Positions 37,001 to 45,623 of a stretch of DNA of 64,000 nucleotides are shown here, piece by piece. The first letter of the stretch is position 1, and each line of letters begins with the position of its first letter. The DNA lies in assembly GCA_041398565.1 (NCBI GenBank), contig JAWKUN010000005.1, positions 558,001 through 622,000 on the forward strand. The letters are read 5' to 3'. The notes under the pieces were generated by a model. That model was not told the DNA's origin. It saw only the letters and a program-made list of their open reading frames with translations, and did no database searches. The DNA is from DATGPD01 sp041398565 (lineage in GTDB: Bacteria > Planctomycetota > UBA1135 > UBA2386). Position numbers and translations under genes: made by a program.

Positions 37001-37559
37001 GACCGTGCCGACCGTGCAGGAGCTGCTGGCCGCCGGCGCGCCCCGCGACCACGTGCGCTACGCCGACCTGCGCACGCTGGCGGCGCTGGCCCCGGCCGTG
37101 CGCAAGGTCCTCGGCTTCACCCGCTACCGCATCGACGGCGACGCCGACGGCGACGCCGCGACGGTGCAGGTCATCGGCCGCGGCGGCGTGGCGCGCGAGC
37201 TGCGTTCGCGCACGGAACGCGAGCCGCTCCTGCGCGGCACGAAGCACGCCGTGGCGCGCAAGCGCCGCTTGCTGGTGGCACGCGGCGCCAGCGACGGCCG
37301 CACCGTGATCCTGGTGCCTGAGGTGCACGGCGGCAAGACGGTGGGCATCACCCTGCTGCATGTCGCCTTCCAGCACCAGGTCCCGGCCGACGCGATGCAC
37401 AGCGTGTTGCACGGCTACCACGATCGCCTTGCGGAGCTACGTGACGCAGTGACCGAGACCGAGCCGAGCTTCGACGAGGCGCGCCTGGGGACACTGGCGG
37501 TCGCCGATCTGCTGTGCGAGTCGCCGCGCGCGCTGGCCAAGCAGTGGCGGGCGGGGTAG
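34089..37559 (+). CDS. glmS: Glutamine--fructose-6-phosphate aminotransferase, greatly expanded
   Basis: A 1156-residue protein, about twice the usual 600-620. The N-terminal Ntn nucleophile is intact when started at MCGIIAVL (ATG 34089). Insertion 1 is about 147 mostly helical residues between this strand and the RGRDSAG motif (174-180), which normally follows at about residue 27. GHTRWASVG, NAHP and the LNGDVDN equivalent follow, then two SIS domains (IGQGTAAVAGQG, ISQSGTTTDTNRTVDL). Insertion 2 (about 100 residues) precedes the usual C-terminal segment (AIKHQAKTVTVG at about 953-964, equivalent to PRNLAKSVTVE). A further 190-residue domain follows. The enzyme makes glucosamine-6-phosphate for cell-wall and surface glycans. 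Insert roles are unknown. Confidence 0.9.
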   Translation: MCGIIAVLLRPSGKRPPAADDLRRLLRGALDALPAGDLDPARAADLRAGLATAADRMRDLDTALLGERGVLALRQDGGELAAEIDSAAESLQRRLDALENALDAGGAAIATTHLEELNATLVRLKDATWSVARDRLRTYRAVVDLAGPEGSSAALRGYLALQTALSALDRLEVRGRDSAGLHVYVCDHGLDLEKPALRSELLARGGDPLFGTGSVRVTAEGHLSFVYKAAAEIGELGDNTRTLRDAIRADPLLRRALHAEGARATVLGHTRWASVGIVSQANAHPLNQEELGGDDGPYVVAALNGDVDNYADLKASAGLRIAPEITTDAKVIPVLIARRLRESVPPRDAFRTTVASFEGSVAIAAAPAQAPDTLLLALRGSGQALYVGLAEDTFVVASEPYGVVEDCLRYVRMDGETPGNPANPDASRGQILVLRRDLAGELGGIERSAYDGTPLPLEARDELRAKITTRDIDRGSFPHFLLKEITESPRSLHKTLRGRTVESGGKLRVQLGEESLPQAVRERLRRREIQRIYLIGQGTAAVAGQGAAAAFEGCLRRSNIHVRALPATELSGFAMREDMRDTLIVAISQSGTTTDTNRTVDLVRQRGAAVLSIVNRRGSDLCDKSDGVLFTSDGRDVEMSVASTKAFYAQIAAGFLLAFAVARELGFADDAAEHDVLHGLRELPAAMRQVLERAPQIAQVARRHMTKRRYWALVGNGANRVAAQEIRIKLSELCYKAIPCDATEDKKHIDLSSEPLVLVCAAGLTGSTADDVGKEVAIYKAHKGLPLVIATDGEDRYRAAADVIHVPPVHPRLAFVLTTVAGHLLGYHAALAIDATARPLRQARAAIEGLVSGLLPHDHRGSDQLLAELAPALRPHAQRFFQMLVAREYDGTVEASTATRLTSLLRFALGDLPLEAYESAHGATGTPAVVIEELTLALTRAIEELTRPVDAIKHQAKTVTVGISRSDEALLTVPTVQELLAAGAPRDHVRYADLRTLAALAPAVRKVLGFTRYRIDGDADGDAATVQVIGRGGVARELRSRTEREPLLRGTKHAVARKRRLLVARGASDGRTVILVPEVHGGKTVGITLLHVAFQHQVPADAMHSVLHGYHDRLAELRDAVTETEPSFDEARLGTLAVADLLCESPRALAKQWRAG

Positions 37560-37720
37560 CGCGCCGCGGATCAGGGGGGCCGTCGCCAAGGCCTGTGGGC
37601 GCCGCGAGCGCTGCCGGGCCGAACGGGTGCCCAACCGACGGGAGGATCGCAAGACCGCCCGATCGGGACGCCACCTCCAGCGCACAGCGACCGCTGCAAG
37701 CGTGCGCCGCCGGTGCCCGA

Positions 37721-37749
37721 TTGACACCTTTCCAGGACAGACAGAGACT
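37721..37749 (+). promoter_or_regulatory. Candidate promoter for the ECF sigma gene
   Basis: A perfect TTGACA (37721-37726), a 17-bp spacer and GAGACT (37744-37749). The ATG lies six bases later, suggesting a leaderless mRNA. Confidence 0.4.
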
Positions 37750-37755
37750 GCAGCG

Positions 37756-38364
37756 ATGACGTCCGGAGACGAGTCGACGGCCCCGTCTTCCGGCGCCGCC
37801 CCCGACGCAGCAGAGATCGACGCCTTGCTGGAGCAACACCTCTCCGGGTTGCACGCCTTCGTGCGGCTGCGAGCAGGCAAGGCCATCCGAGCGCAGGAGT
37901 CGCTCTCCGACATCGTGCAGTCGGTGTGTCGCGACGCCATCGCGGAGCGCGGCCGCTTCCACTACGCCGGAGATGCGAAGTTCAAGGGTTGGCTCTACAC
38001 GCTGGCGCTACGCAAGCTGATCGAACGCGCTCGCTATTGGCGCCGCGACAAGCGCGACATCCGGCGGGTGGCATCACCGCAACGCGACGCGAGCGGCGAC
38101 GTGCCGGATCCTGTGCTCCAGGCATATGCGTCGGTGGCCACGCCAAGCCGCGTCCTCGACGCCAAGCAGCAGGTGCAAGTCCTCGAGGCGGCGTTCGACA
38201 CCCTTTCCGACGAACAGCGAGAAGTGCTGTCGCTGGCGCGCATCGCCGGCCTGACGTTCGCCGAGATCGCGACGCAGACCGGCCGCAGTGAGGACGCCTG
38301 TCGTCAGCTCGCGCATCGGGCGAAGATCCGCTTGTCGATGGCCCTGGAACGCGCGGGCTACTAG
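37756..38364 (+). CDS. ECF-type RNA polymerase sigma factor
   Basis: A 202-residue sigma-70-family protein. Region 2 is at about residues 24-95 (LLEQHLSGLHAFVRLRAGKAIRAQESLSDIVQSVCRDAI in pieces, then FKGWLYTLALRKLIERARYWRRDKRD). Region 4 is at about 135-200 (LEAAFDTLSDEQREVLSLARIAGLTFAEIATQTGRS in pieces). It should direct polymerase to a dedicated promoter set. No anti-sigma or kinase gene is adjacent; the next gene is a secreted protein 398 bases downstream, which could be a target. Confidence 0.9.
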   Translation: MTSGDESTAPSSGAAPDAAEIDALLEQHLSGLHAFVRLRAGKAIRAQESLSDIVQSVCRDAIAERGRFHYAGDAKFKGWLYTLALRKLIERARYWRRDKRDIRRVASPQRDASGDVPDPVLQAYASVATPSRVLDAKQQVQVLEAAFDTLSDEQREVLSLARIAGLTFAEIATQTGRSEDACRQLAHRAKIRLSMALERAGY

Positions 38365-38762
38365 GGAACGGGTCAGGCGAGGGGCCCGGGCCCGGCGGCC
38401 CTTGGAGCAGACGCCCGCTGACGCGAGCGCGGCTCGAGGCCAGCCACCGGAGTCGCGATGCGTTCCGTGCGCCGGGGCGTGGACGCCATTGACCCGGGAA
38501 CGACGGGGTCCACCCATGCGCCCCCCCCTGCGCGCGGGAGGATCCGCGCGGCCTACGACGGCACCGCCCGCCGCGGCCTGTTGGCTCTCCACGCCAACCG
38601 ATCCTGCGATCTGCCGCGCGGCGGGGGACGAACGGCGAGAGCCCGCCAGGTCTCGAAAAACCCGACTCGGTCTGTCACGCGGCGGCGAGGGCGACTCTCG
38701 ACAGGGTGTCCGAGCAAGACTCGGTCATCCGAAACCCAATGACACTCCTAACGAGAACCACC
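38365..38762. other. 398-base intergenic region
   Basis: Apart from a GGGCCCGGGCCC palindrome soon after the sigma factor stop, I see no gene, repeat copy or clear promoter. Short frames here have random-looking composition. Confidence 0.35.
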
Positions 38763-39962
38763 ATGAACCCGCTCGCCAAACTCGTGATCGCCGCCGCGAC
38801 CTCCTCGCTCGTCGCCGCCGCGCCTGCCCAGAGCCGCACCCTCATCCTCTTGCAGGAGAACAGCGGCCGGTCGTCGCTCACCGAGTGGATGGAGCCCCAG
38901 TTGCGGACCGCCGCCGAGGCCATCGTCGATCAGTTCGTCGAGACCGGCGAAGCGGCCAAGTTCGCCCAGCTCGCGCAGGGCTCCTACCAGCGCTTCATCA
39001 ACCTGTCCGATGGCCTCTGCACCCGCGACAACCTCCTGAACAACCTGATCCAGGAGAGCCTGGCTGGTCGCGTCGTCGACCTCTGCGTGCTCGGCCACGG
39101 CGCCGAGAACCTCTTGGTTCTCCACCAGCGCCCCAACCTGACGGGCTCGACCATCGAGGTCATCGGTGGCACCTTCTCCCGGGTGATCGTGCATCCCGGC
39201 ACGATCCGCAGCATGTTGACCGACGCTCGCGCGCGTCACGGCAGCGGCTTCCAGTTCAACCTGCGCTTGGTCTACATGTGCAACTGCTACGGCAGCACGC
39301 TGAACGACGATTGGCTGGCGATCGGTGCCAAGGTCTCGATCGGATCCGACAAGAACAACTACATGCCCGAGCCGATGCTGAGCGACTTCTGGCGGCGCTT
39401 CGTCAAGGACGACCATCGTGCCGGACAAGCCGCCGCGCTGTCCTACTCGACGAGTCGACCGTTCTGGGAGCTGCTCGTGGGAACCCAGAAGGTGCAGGAC
39501 TCGCAGCACGTCGTCTCCGGTGAGTCGAACCTGATCTTCCGGGACCAGTGCCAGCTGGCGGTCGGGCAGGAGCGCACGTTCTTCGTCCCCGCCAACCAGA
39601 TCCACAGCCTGCCGCAGGTCTACCTCGTCCATGGCAAGGTCTACCGCTTCACGGCGAGCGGTTCGTGGCGCAACGGCATGCAGTGGTACTCACCGCCGGC
39701 CACCGGGGCCAACGGCTACACCCCTGGGTTGACCGACTTCGCGCGCCGCGTCCCGGCGAACATGATGTGCCTCATCGGTGAGCGCCACGCTCGCTTCCAG
39801 AGCCCCGCCTCGCACGTCAATGGGAGCGAGTTCCAGATCGGCGTCTCCGCGACCATCACGGCGAACGGCCACGGCTTCCTCAGCCTCTACGCGAACGACG
39901 CGTTCGTCGGATACTCCGACAACGTCGGCGGGATGACGGTCACCGTCAAGCGCATGTCCTGA
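38763..39962 (+). CDS. Secreted protein with His-Gly/Cys (clan CD-like) core and PA-IL-like C-terminal domain
   Basis: A 399-residue exported protein (signal peptide ending AAAPAQS). The core has a hydrophobic strand leading into GHGAEN (H112-G113) and, 60 residues later, a second strand ending in CNCYGS (C173, C175). This is the general arrangement of caspase/gingipain-type clan CD peptidases, but similarity is by layout only. The last 110 residues match PA-IL (LecA)-like galactose-binding beta-sandwiches: YRFTASGSWRNG, LIGERHARFQ, LSLYANDAFVGYSDNVGGMTVTV. A sugar-targeted hydrolase or cell-surface effector is possible. Family assignment of the core is uncertain. Confidence 0.7.
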   Translation: MNPLAKLVIAAATSSLVAAAPAQSRTLILLQENSGRSSLTEWMEPQLRTAAEAIVDQFVETGEAAKFAQLAQGSYQRFINLSDGLCTRDNLLNNLIQESLAGRVVDLCVLGHGAENLLVLHQRPNLTGSTIEVIGGTFSRVIVHPGTIRSMLTDARARHGSGFQFNLRLVYMCNCYGSTLNDDWLAIGAKVSIGSDKNNYMPEPMLSDFWRRFVKDDHRAGQAAALSYSTSRPFWELLVGTQKVQDSQHVVSGESNLIFRDQCQLAVGQERTFFVPANQIHSLPQVYLVHGKVYRFTASGSWRNGMQWYSPPATGANGYTPGLTDFARRVPANMMCLIGERHARFQSPASHVNGSEFQIGVSATITANGHGFLSLYANDAFVGYSDNVGGMTVTVKRMS

Positions 39963-39999
39963 CGGCGGCGCGCCACGCTCGCGGCCGCCGGTCGTTCTA

Positions 40000-40077
40000 G
40001 CGTCCAGCGGTGGAGCCCGGCTCCGTCCGATGCAAGGCTGGAGCGATGGGCGACGACTCCGGTCGACCGCCCATCGC
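40000..40077 (-). repeat. 78-bp two-hairpin dispersed element, copy 3 (between convergent genes)
   Basis: An intact 78-bp copy in the 124-base gap between two converging genes (stops at 39962 and 40087). Both hairpins are recognisable: GCGATGGGCG/CGCCCATCGC, and CAGCGGTGGAG with a partly decayed partner. Here it could act as a bidirectional terminator. Confidence 0.9.
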
Positions 40078-40086
40078 CGAGTTGGT

Positions 40087-41148
40087 CTAGAACACCCACA
40101 GCTGGCCGGCGCCGTTGCCGTTGACGCGGCCGACCACGTAGATGTTGTTGGTGTTCGGGTTCACCGTGATGTCGTGCGTGTCGAGGGGCACCGTGATCAC
40201 GCCGAGCGGTGTGATGACCGGACCCGGCAGCACCTGCAGGAACATCCACCAGTAGACGGTGACGCTGCCGACGGTGACCGAGCCGTAGGCGATGGCCACT
40301 GTCGGGGCGATGAAAGCCGCGCCCCAGCAACGGATCGTCGGGCTCGCCGGCAGGATGGGGTAGATCACCGGCGAGTTCGGGAACGTGCAGTCGTGCAGTT
40401 GCAGCCCGTCGTTCCAACGCGAGGCCAGGACGTAGGGCAGGATCGGCTGCTTGCGCAGCTGACAATGGCCGCCGGCCGGCTCCTGGTTGACGAGGGTGTT
40501 GTTCATCGTCATCACCGGCAGGAACGGGTTGCCGATGTCGAACCCACGGTGCAAGCGCGTGGCGGTCGCGTTGGGCGGCGTCCCCATCTGGTAGAGGATG
40601 TCACCGACGATCTCCATGCCGTTGCCGTCCTGGTTGGCGGCGTAGTCGTTCCACACCGACGCCATGCCGGTGCCGGTGCCGTTGACCTGGAACACGTTCA
40701 GACCGCTGTTGGTCTCGTTGTAGAAGAGAGCGCCGCCGCTGGTGAGCGGCCGGTAGCGCAAGCCACGGAAGTGGTAGATCGTCGGCACCTGGGCCACCGA
40801 GACCGGCGCCAGGGGGTTGCTCACGTCGATCATGTTCAGACCCCCGCCTCGGTGCCCGGTGAACAGCCGGCCACCGAACTGCGGCGTGTACTCCGCCTCG
40901 AACCACTGGTCGCCGAAGGGTGGGTTGTAGCTCGTGGCCAGGGTCGGGTTGAACTGGTTGGTCACGTTGACGACGTGCAACCAACCATCGACCTGGTTGG
41001 AAATCGCGACGTGCGATCCGTTGCCGATGACGACGACACTGCGCGGGTCGTCACCGATGCCCGCGGGCAGGGTGAGGATCGTCTGGGCGCTGGCGACCGC
41101 GCAGAGGAAGGAAAGGAGCGGGATGTGACGGAAGGTGTTGGGGAGCAT
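40087..41148 (-). CDS. Secreted LVIVD/beta-propeller-like protein
   Basis: A 353-residue protein with a signal peptide (MLPNTFRHIPLLSFLCAVASAQ). The body consists of repeated blade-like segments (VSNPLAPVSVAQVPTIYHFRGL, GGALFYNETNSGLNVFQVNG, GMEIVGDILYQMGTPP, DTHDITVNPNTNNIYVVGRVNG), as in LVIVD-repeat propellers. No catalytic motif was seen. It probably acts outside the cytoplasm as a binding protein. A longer upstream frame exists, but the ATG at 41148 sits correctly before the signal peptide. A C10 tract lies about 140 bases upstream. Confidence 0.8.
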   Translation of the reverse strand: MLPNTFRHIPLLSFLCAVASAQTILTLPAGIGDDPRSVVVIGNGSHVAISNQVDGWLHVVNVTNQFNPTLATSYNPPFGDQWFEAEYTPQFGGRLFTGHRGGGLNMIDVSNPLAPVSVAQVPTIYHFRGLRYRPLTSGGALFYNETNSGLNVFQVNGTGTGMASVWNDYAANQDGNGMEIVGDILYQMGTPPNATATRLHRGFDIGNPFLPVMTMNNTLVNQEPAGGHCQLRKQPILPYVLASRWNDGLQLHDCTFPNSPVIYPILPASPTIRCWGAAFIAPTVAIAYGSVTVGSVTVYWWMFLQVLPGPVITPLGVITVPLDTHDITVNPNTNNIYVVGRVNGNGAGQLWVF

Positions 41149-41285
41149 GTTCGAGCTCACTGGTTGGTTCTCGTGCCCATCTAGTGACCCGGACGGCCGC
41201 GCCGTGGACATCCGGCCGCGGAATTCGCGCGCGCCTACGTCCTGCGGCCGTGTCCTCGGCCCCCCTACCGCCAAGCTGACCTCCG

Positions 41286-41295
41286 CCCCCCCCCC
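41286..41295. repeat. Homopolymeric C10 tract
   Basis: Ten consecutive C (G on the minus strand) lie in the 173-base spacer upstream of the beta-propeller gene. Such tracts can vary in length. Confidence 0.6.
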
Positions 41296-41321
41296 GCGCC
41301 CGCGGCGCCCACACCAGATTA

Positions 41322-42704
41322 CTACAGCCGCTCGCGCAACGCACTCAGCTGGCCGTCGAGGGCAGCGATCTCCTTCCTCTTGGCAGCGATGTGCGCACGC
41401 AGGCCGCGGTTCTCCGACAGATAGCGCTTCTTGTCGGCCTCGAGATCCGATGGATCCGGCCTCCGGTGGCGACGTTTCAGCGAAGCGATCTGCTCTTCCT
41501 TCGTCTTGATCCGTCTCTCGTTGGCCTCGATGAGCTTGCTCCAGGTCGCGATCGCGCCCAGGGCGTCGCCTCGCTTCTTCTCGAGCCGCTTGATCTCCGC
41601 CGCGACTTGACGGCGCTCTGCCTTGTCGTTCTGCGCCGAGGCCTCTGCTGCCGGGTCCTTCCGCACCGAACTCTCGTCCGCGACGTTCACCGGCGCTTCG
41701 ACTTCCCCTGGGCAGACGCGCTTCCAGCGCACGGTCTGGAGGGAAGCTCCGGCGGCCTCGAGCAAGGGGACCGCATCGTCACTGTCGGAGCCTTGTTCGG
41801 TGCCTCGCCCCTTGAAGCCCGCCTGCAGATCCAAGACCGGATCGCCGTTCGGATCCAGGATCACGGCAACGAAGGCGTGGAACCAGCCGTTGTCGTCCAC
41901 CTGCAGCTCGAGACGAACCATGCGGCGCGCGAAAGGAACCAGCAAGGTCACGGGTCGCTTCTCCGCCAACCTGCCCCGCACCTCGAGTCGGTAGGCCGCG
42001 GGAAGCTCGACCGCGAGCCGCGCGACACCTCGTTCGGCAACGACAGGTCGATCGACGGTGTCCACGTCCCCTTCCGCCCTCTCGCTCGCAGCGGCGGTCG
42101 TGGCGACGGCGGTCCACCCGTTCAAGTCATTCACCGACTGCCAACGCCTCATCTGCTCCAGGATCGACCTGGCGAGTTTCAGGTCCTCCTGCATCAGCGA
42201 GTTCCCCGCGGTCTGATATGCCTTGTCGAGGTCCCCGCGCAGTCGAACGAAGCGGTCCCACAGAGACGGATCGACTCCTTCGGGCCACACGCCGGATTCG
42301 ACGAACGCCTCCGCGCGCTGCAGCCGCTCTTCGAAAGTTGCGTCAGGCCCCTTCGTCAAGACAGCCCTCACCTCGTCTCGCAGTCGGTCCATGCCGAGTT
42401 CGTAGGCGAATCGAGCTTCGGCCAAAGCGTCCGGCGCCGACCGTTGTGCAGCGGCAGGCAACGCGAAGCCGAGTGTGAGCACCGCAAGCGAGAGGCGCGT
42501 CCGCCGCCCAGAGCGACGGGTGGACGACGCGAATCGCCGACCATCGCACCAGCCTTGCAGCGACTGGCGCCAGAGTCCGCCGCTGGAGGCTGGTTGACGA
42601 TCGGCGATCTCCCCGGGCGCCAGACGGTTCTCGATTCGGAGCGGCGGCGCGAGTGACGTTCGGGGTGTGCAGCGACCGAGACGGAGGGGACTACGGTTCG
42701 ACAT
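41322..42704 (-). CDS. Secreted protein with C-terminal coiled coil; repeat element precedes the signal peptide
   Basis: A 460-residue protein from the ATG at 42704. A normal signal peptide (RRTRLSLAVLTLGFALPAAAQ) begins only at about residue 69. The residues just before it are encoded by copy 4 of the 78-bp element. Either the element has lengthened the N-terminus or it separates the promoter from an unrecognised internal start. The middle is a helical then beta-rich region of unknown type. The C-terminal 120 residues are a strong coiled coil (AERRQVAAEIKRLEKKRGD, IKTKEEQIASLKRR, AHIAAKRKEIAALDGQ). No family recognised. Confidence 0.75.
   Translation of the reverse strand: MSNRSPLRLGRCTPRTSLAPPLRIENRLAPGEIADRQPASSGGLWRQSLQGWCDGRRFASSTRRSGRRTRLSLAVLTLGFALPAAAQRSAPDALAEARFAYELGMDRLRDEVRAVLTKGPDATFEERLQRAEAFVESGVWPEGVDPSLWDRFVRLRGDLDKAYQTAGNSLMQEDLKLARSILEQMRRWQSVNDLNGWTAVATTAAASERAEGDVDTVDRPVVAERGVARLAVELPAAYRLEVRGRLAEKRPVTLLVPFARRMVRLELQVDDNGWFHAFVAVILDPNGDPVLDLQAGFKGRGTEQGSDSDDAVPLLEAAGASLQTVRWKRVCPGEVEAPVNVADESSVRKDPAAEASAQNDKAERRQVAAEIKRLEKKRGDALGAIATWSKLIEANERRIKTKEEQIASLKRRHRRPDPSDLEADKKRYLSENRGLRAHIAAKRKEIAALDGQLSALRERL
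42513..42590 (+). repeat. 78-bp two-hairpin dispersed element, copy 4 (N-terminal coding)
   Basis: A 78-bp copy, diverged but alignable along its whole length (CATCGCACCAGCCTTGCAG core). It is read on the minus strand as 26 codons (LQGWCDGRR at its centre), ending just before the signal peptide of the 41322-42704 gene. Confidence 0.8.
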
Positions 42705-42941
42705 GAGGCTCTTCACTCCCGAGAGACGGATACCGAACAGGATTTCGCGGGATGGGGCAAGCAAGCTCCATGCAGCAAGACCGGCAGGCTCGACGCCTGC
42801 CTGGCCACGGAGTGAGGCGCCCGATCCGTTGGGGACAGATCCTCGCGTTGCTCGAGGACCCAGAGGTCGACCGATCGACCTGCTGCCAGGTTCGCAAGTC
42901 CGACGGGCAGCCTCCCGGCCACGCTTCACGCGCTCGCTCGT

Positions 42942-42965
42942 CCGGCGGAATCCGCCGGGTAGAGT
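42942..42965 (+). promoter_or_regulatory. Palindrome plus -10 box of the metzincin gene
   Basis: CCGGCGGA-A-TCCGCCGG (42942-42958) is a perfect palindrome one base upstream of TAGAGT (42960-42965). The ATG starts six bases later. The palindrome occupies the spacer/-35 region, where a regulator could bind. Confidence 0.4.
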
Positions 42966-42971
42966 GCCGCA

Positions 42972-45623
42972 ATGCGGCTCCTCGTGTCGGTGCTGGCAAC
43001 GGCCACGCTCGCTCACACCTCGCGCGGACAAGCGAGAGTCGATCAAGATGCGGCGCGGCAATGGGCGTCGGTCACCGAGTGGGTCGGCTTCTGGGAAGCG
43101 TCGGAGACGAGGACCTACGACTACCGCAACAGCCTCAACGCATCGCTGTGGGCACAGACCTGGCGCGAGGCGCAGACGTCGAGCCGGTTCCGGCTACGGC
43201 GCGCGTCGGCCGGCGTGTCGGCCGACCCGACGGAGGGCACGTTCGAGTGGGTCGGCACCGGCGTCGAGCAGTGGCTGAGCAGCGAGTCGTCTGCCGAATC
43301 CGGGGCATCTGCGCACGCCACGCAGACAGCCGGCGCCGGGCGCGTCCCGAGTTCGGCCGTGACGTTCCGGGTCAAACTGAAGGAGGGCCTCGCCACCTTC
43401 GGGCCGGGCGCGAACGACGAGTGGCCGACCGGCCGGACATCCGGCTGGATCGGCTCCGAGCAGAACCGGCGCTCGGTCGATCGCACGACGCCGCTGCTGC
43501 GCGCGGTGCCGACCCTCTACAAGGGCGAGCAACGCGCCGGCTGGTGGGACTTCCGCGCACCGCCGGGGGTCATCACCTTCACCGACGATCGGACCACGCA
43601 GAAGACCGAGGGCGATGGCACCCACGGCTACGTCTACCGCGGCCGCGTCGTGCTCTGTCCCGTGTACGACGATCTCGAATGCGAGGTGACGATCGACGGC
43701 TACGCCGACTGGCTGCCAAGGGGCTCGATCCAGGACCCGAAGAAGCCCGGCAGCGCGCTGGTCGCACGCGCCGTGCTGAGGTCGAAGAAGGGCCGGAGCG
43801 AAGACATCCCCGAAGTGGATCGCTTCCGCTTCGAGCTGCTCGACACTTCGCGCGAGCCGGGGGTCTGCTTGAACTGGCCGCTGGCGGCGAAGGACGAAGA
43901 CTTCGATCTGCGGCTCGCCGAGTTCACCGACGGCTCCGGTGGCCCCGACCCGGCGGCGGTGAAGCGGTTCCTGCGCGAGTGGGACGCCATGTCGGCCGGC
44001 GATCGCGACCTCGACAGCCTGCCCCCCGACGTGCCCCAGTTCGCGTTCCCGGTGATCTCCGACAACGGGCAGAAGGGCGAGGTGGTCGGCCCGCCGAAGG
44101 ACCGCAGTGGCCGTCCCTTTGCCGATGCGGCGATCGAGTGCTTCGACTTCGGCGCCAAGTCGGAGCTGCGCGTCGTCTGCGTCCTGAAGGACGGTCGCGA
44201 GATCATCGGCCTGATGAAGGGCGAGGGTGGCGATCAGGACATCGTGCGTCTGCCGCGCCGCAGGGGTCCGGACTGGGTGGCGGCGAAGTGGTGCGAAGAC
44301 CACCGTGCGACCGACCTCGCCGCCAGTGCCGACGACGAGAAGGTCGCCGGTCAGCCGATGAACGGCGACGGTTTCACCCTCTACGAGGAGTACCGCGGCT
44401 GGGTGGAAGCCGGGCGACACATCGACGGCGATCCTGAACGCAAGGACTTCTTCGTTCAGAACAAGATCGGCGTCGGCGCATCGAACGGCGGCGATGGTGC
44501 GGATGGCCGCGCCGGCATCGCGCTCTTCGCGCGCATCGCGAAGCTCCGCGTGCATGCGAGGATCACGGATGCGGAGTTCGACTGGCGAGTGCGGGTCATG
44601 AACGGCAACCGCCGCGACGGCCCGCATCGCGTGAAGCAGCACGGCGTCTTCATCGCGGAGATACCTTGGCGGCAGGGCGACGTCACCGGCGGGAAGACCA
44701 CGCTCCGCGATCCGTCACGGGCCGGCCGGCCGGCCACGACGCTGTCGATGGGCATCCTGCGCCGCGGCGATCCCAAGAGCGTCTTCACCGACGAGTGGAA
44801 CAAGTTCGCCAACCTGCCGAAGTCCGATGCGGACTCCGCCTACGACGTCGCCGTGGCGCACGAGCTGGCCCACTCCGTGGGCGCCCAGCACCACGGGGAG
44901 GGCGGCGACCGGCCGATGGACCTGTTCTTCCAGGGTGCAGGCGATCCGATGAACTCGACCGGCCTACCGCGCTTCGTGCAGAGGTTGCCCCCCTCCGACG
45001 CGGACCTCGCCGCGACGATCTTCGCCAGCCGCCCGAAGGTCTGGAGTGATTTCGACCGCGGCCCCACGATCCACCTGTACTGGGAGGACACCCATGAAGA
45101 CGTGGCCGAGCTGCTGGGGCCCGCGTTCGAGCGCGCGCTGGACCGCGAACGCACCGATCCCCTCAACCCTGGAGGCGGAAGGGCCTACGCGGAGCGTCGG
45201 GCCGCGCAGTTCTCGCGCTGGGGGAAGGACGCCCGCTTCTTCGAGGAGCTGGCGCTCCACACGTCCGTGGCGGGAGGGACCACCAAGGCCGAATGGACGG
45301 GGCATGGCTTCTCGGGCGGCGGCAAGTTCGACCGGCGCATCTACTCCGCCAATCCCAACTGTCTGCAGTCCGGCGACGTCGGGTGCGTCATGCGCTACTT
45401 CTTCGCGAACGCGTATCCGGCGCAGGGTCGCGCCAACACCTACTACTTGATCCGCCCTGGCAAGAACCCCATCGGCCACGAGCTGTGTCGCGGTCCGGCC
45501 GGCACCGGTGGCAACCACCGAGACCACGAGCCGCAGCCGCGGTTCGGCGACTGCGCGTCCGGCCGCGGCAACTGCTTCGGCCAGATCTGTCCCAACGACG
45601 CCATTCCGGCACCCGAGTCATGA
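42972..45623 (+). CDS. Large secreted metzincin-like zinc metalloprotease
   Basis: An 883-residue protein with a short signal peptide (MRLLVSVLATATLAHTSRGQ). The metzincin zinc site HELAHSVGAQHH (H630, E631, H634, H640; HExxHxxGxxH) is complete. A Met-turn candidate (PMNSTGLPRF) follows about 25 residues later. The long N-terminal region (about 25-600) is unassigned and contains beta-rich stretches. The C-terminal part is Cys-rich and Gly-rich. It should cleave proteins outside the cytoplasm. The gene downstream starts inside its stop codon (ATGA), so the two are translationally coupled. Confidence 0.85.
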   Translation: MRLLVSVLATATLAHTSRGQARVDQDAARQWASVTEWVGFWEASETRTYDYRNSLNASLWAQTWREAQTSSRFRLRRASAGVSADPTEGTFEWVGTGVEQWLSSESSAESGASAHATQTAGAGRVPSSAVTFRVKLKEGLATFGPGANDEWPTGRTSGWIGSEQNRRSVDRTTPLLRAVPTLYKGEQRAGWWDFRAPPGVITFTDDRTTQKTEGDGTHGYVYRGRVVLCPVYDDLECEVTIDGYADWLPRGSIQDPKKPGSALVARAVLRSKKGRSEDIPEVDRFRFELLDTSREPGVCLNWPLAAKDEDFDLRLAEFTDGSGGPDPAAVKRFLREWDAMSAGDRDLDSLPPDVPQFAFPVISDNGQKGEVVGPPKDRSGRPFADAAIECFDFGAKSELRVVCVLKDGREIIGLMKGEGGDQDIVRLPRRRGPDWVAAKWCEDHRATDLAASADDEKVAGQPMNGDGFTLYEEYRGWVEAGRHIDGDPERKDFFVQNKIGVGASNGGDGADGRAGIALFARIAKLRVHARITDAEFDWRVRVMNGNRRDGPHRVKQHGVFIAEIPWRQGDVTGGKTTLRDPSRAGRPATTLSMGILRRGDPKSVFTDEWNKFANLPKSDADSAYDVAVAHELAHSVGAQHHGEGGDRPMDLFFQGAGDPMNSTGLPRFVQRLPPSDADLAATIFASRPKVWSDFDRGPTIHLYWEDTHEDVAELLGPAFERALDRERTDPLNPGGGRAYAERRAAQFSRWGKDARFFEELALHTSVAGGTTKAEWTGHGFSGGGKFDRRIYSANPNCLQSGDVGCVMRYFFANAYPAQGRANTYYLIRPGKNPIGHELCRGPAGTGGNHRDHEPQPRFGDCASGRGNCFGQICPNDAIPAPES

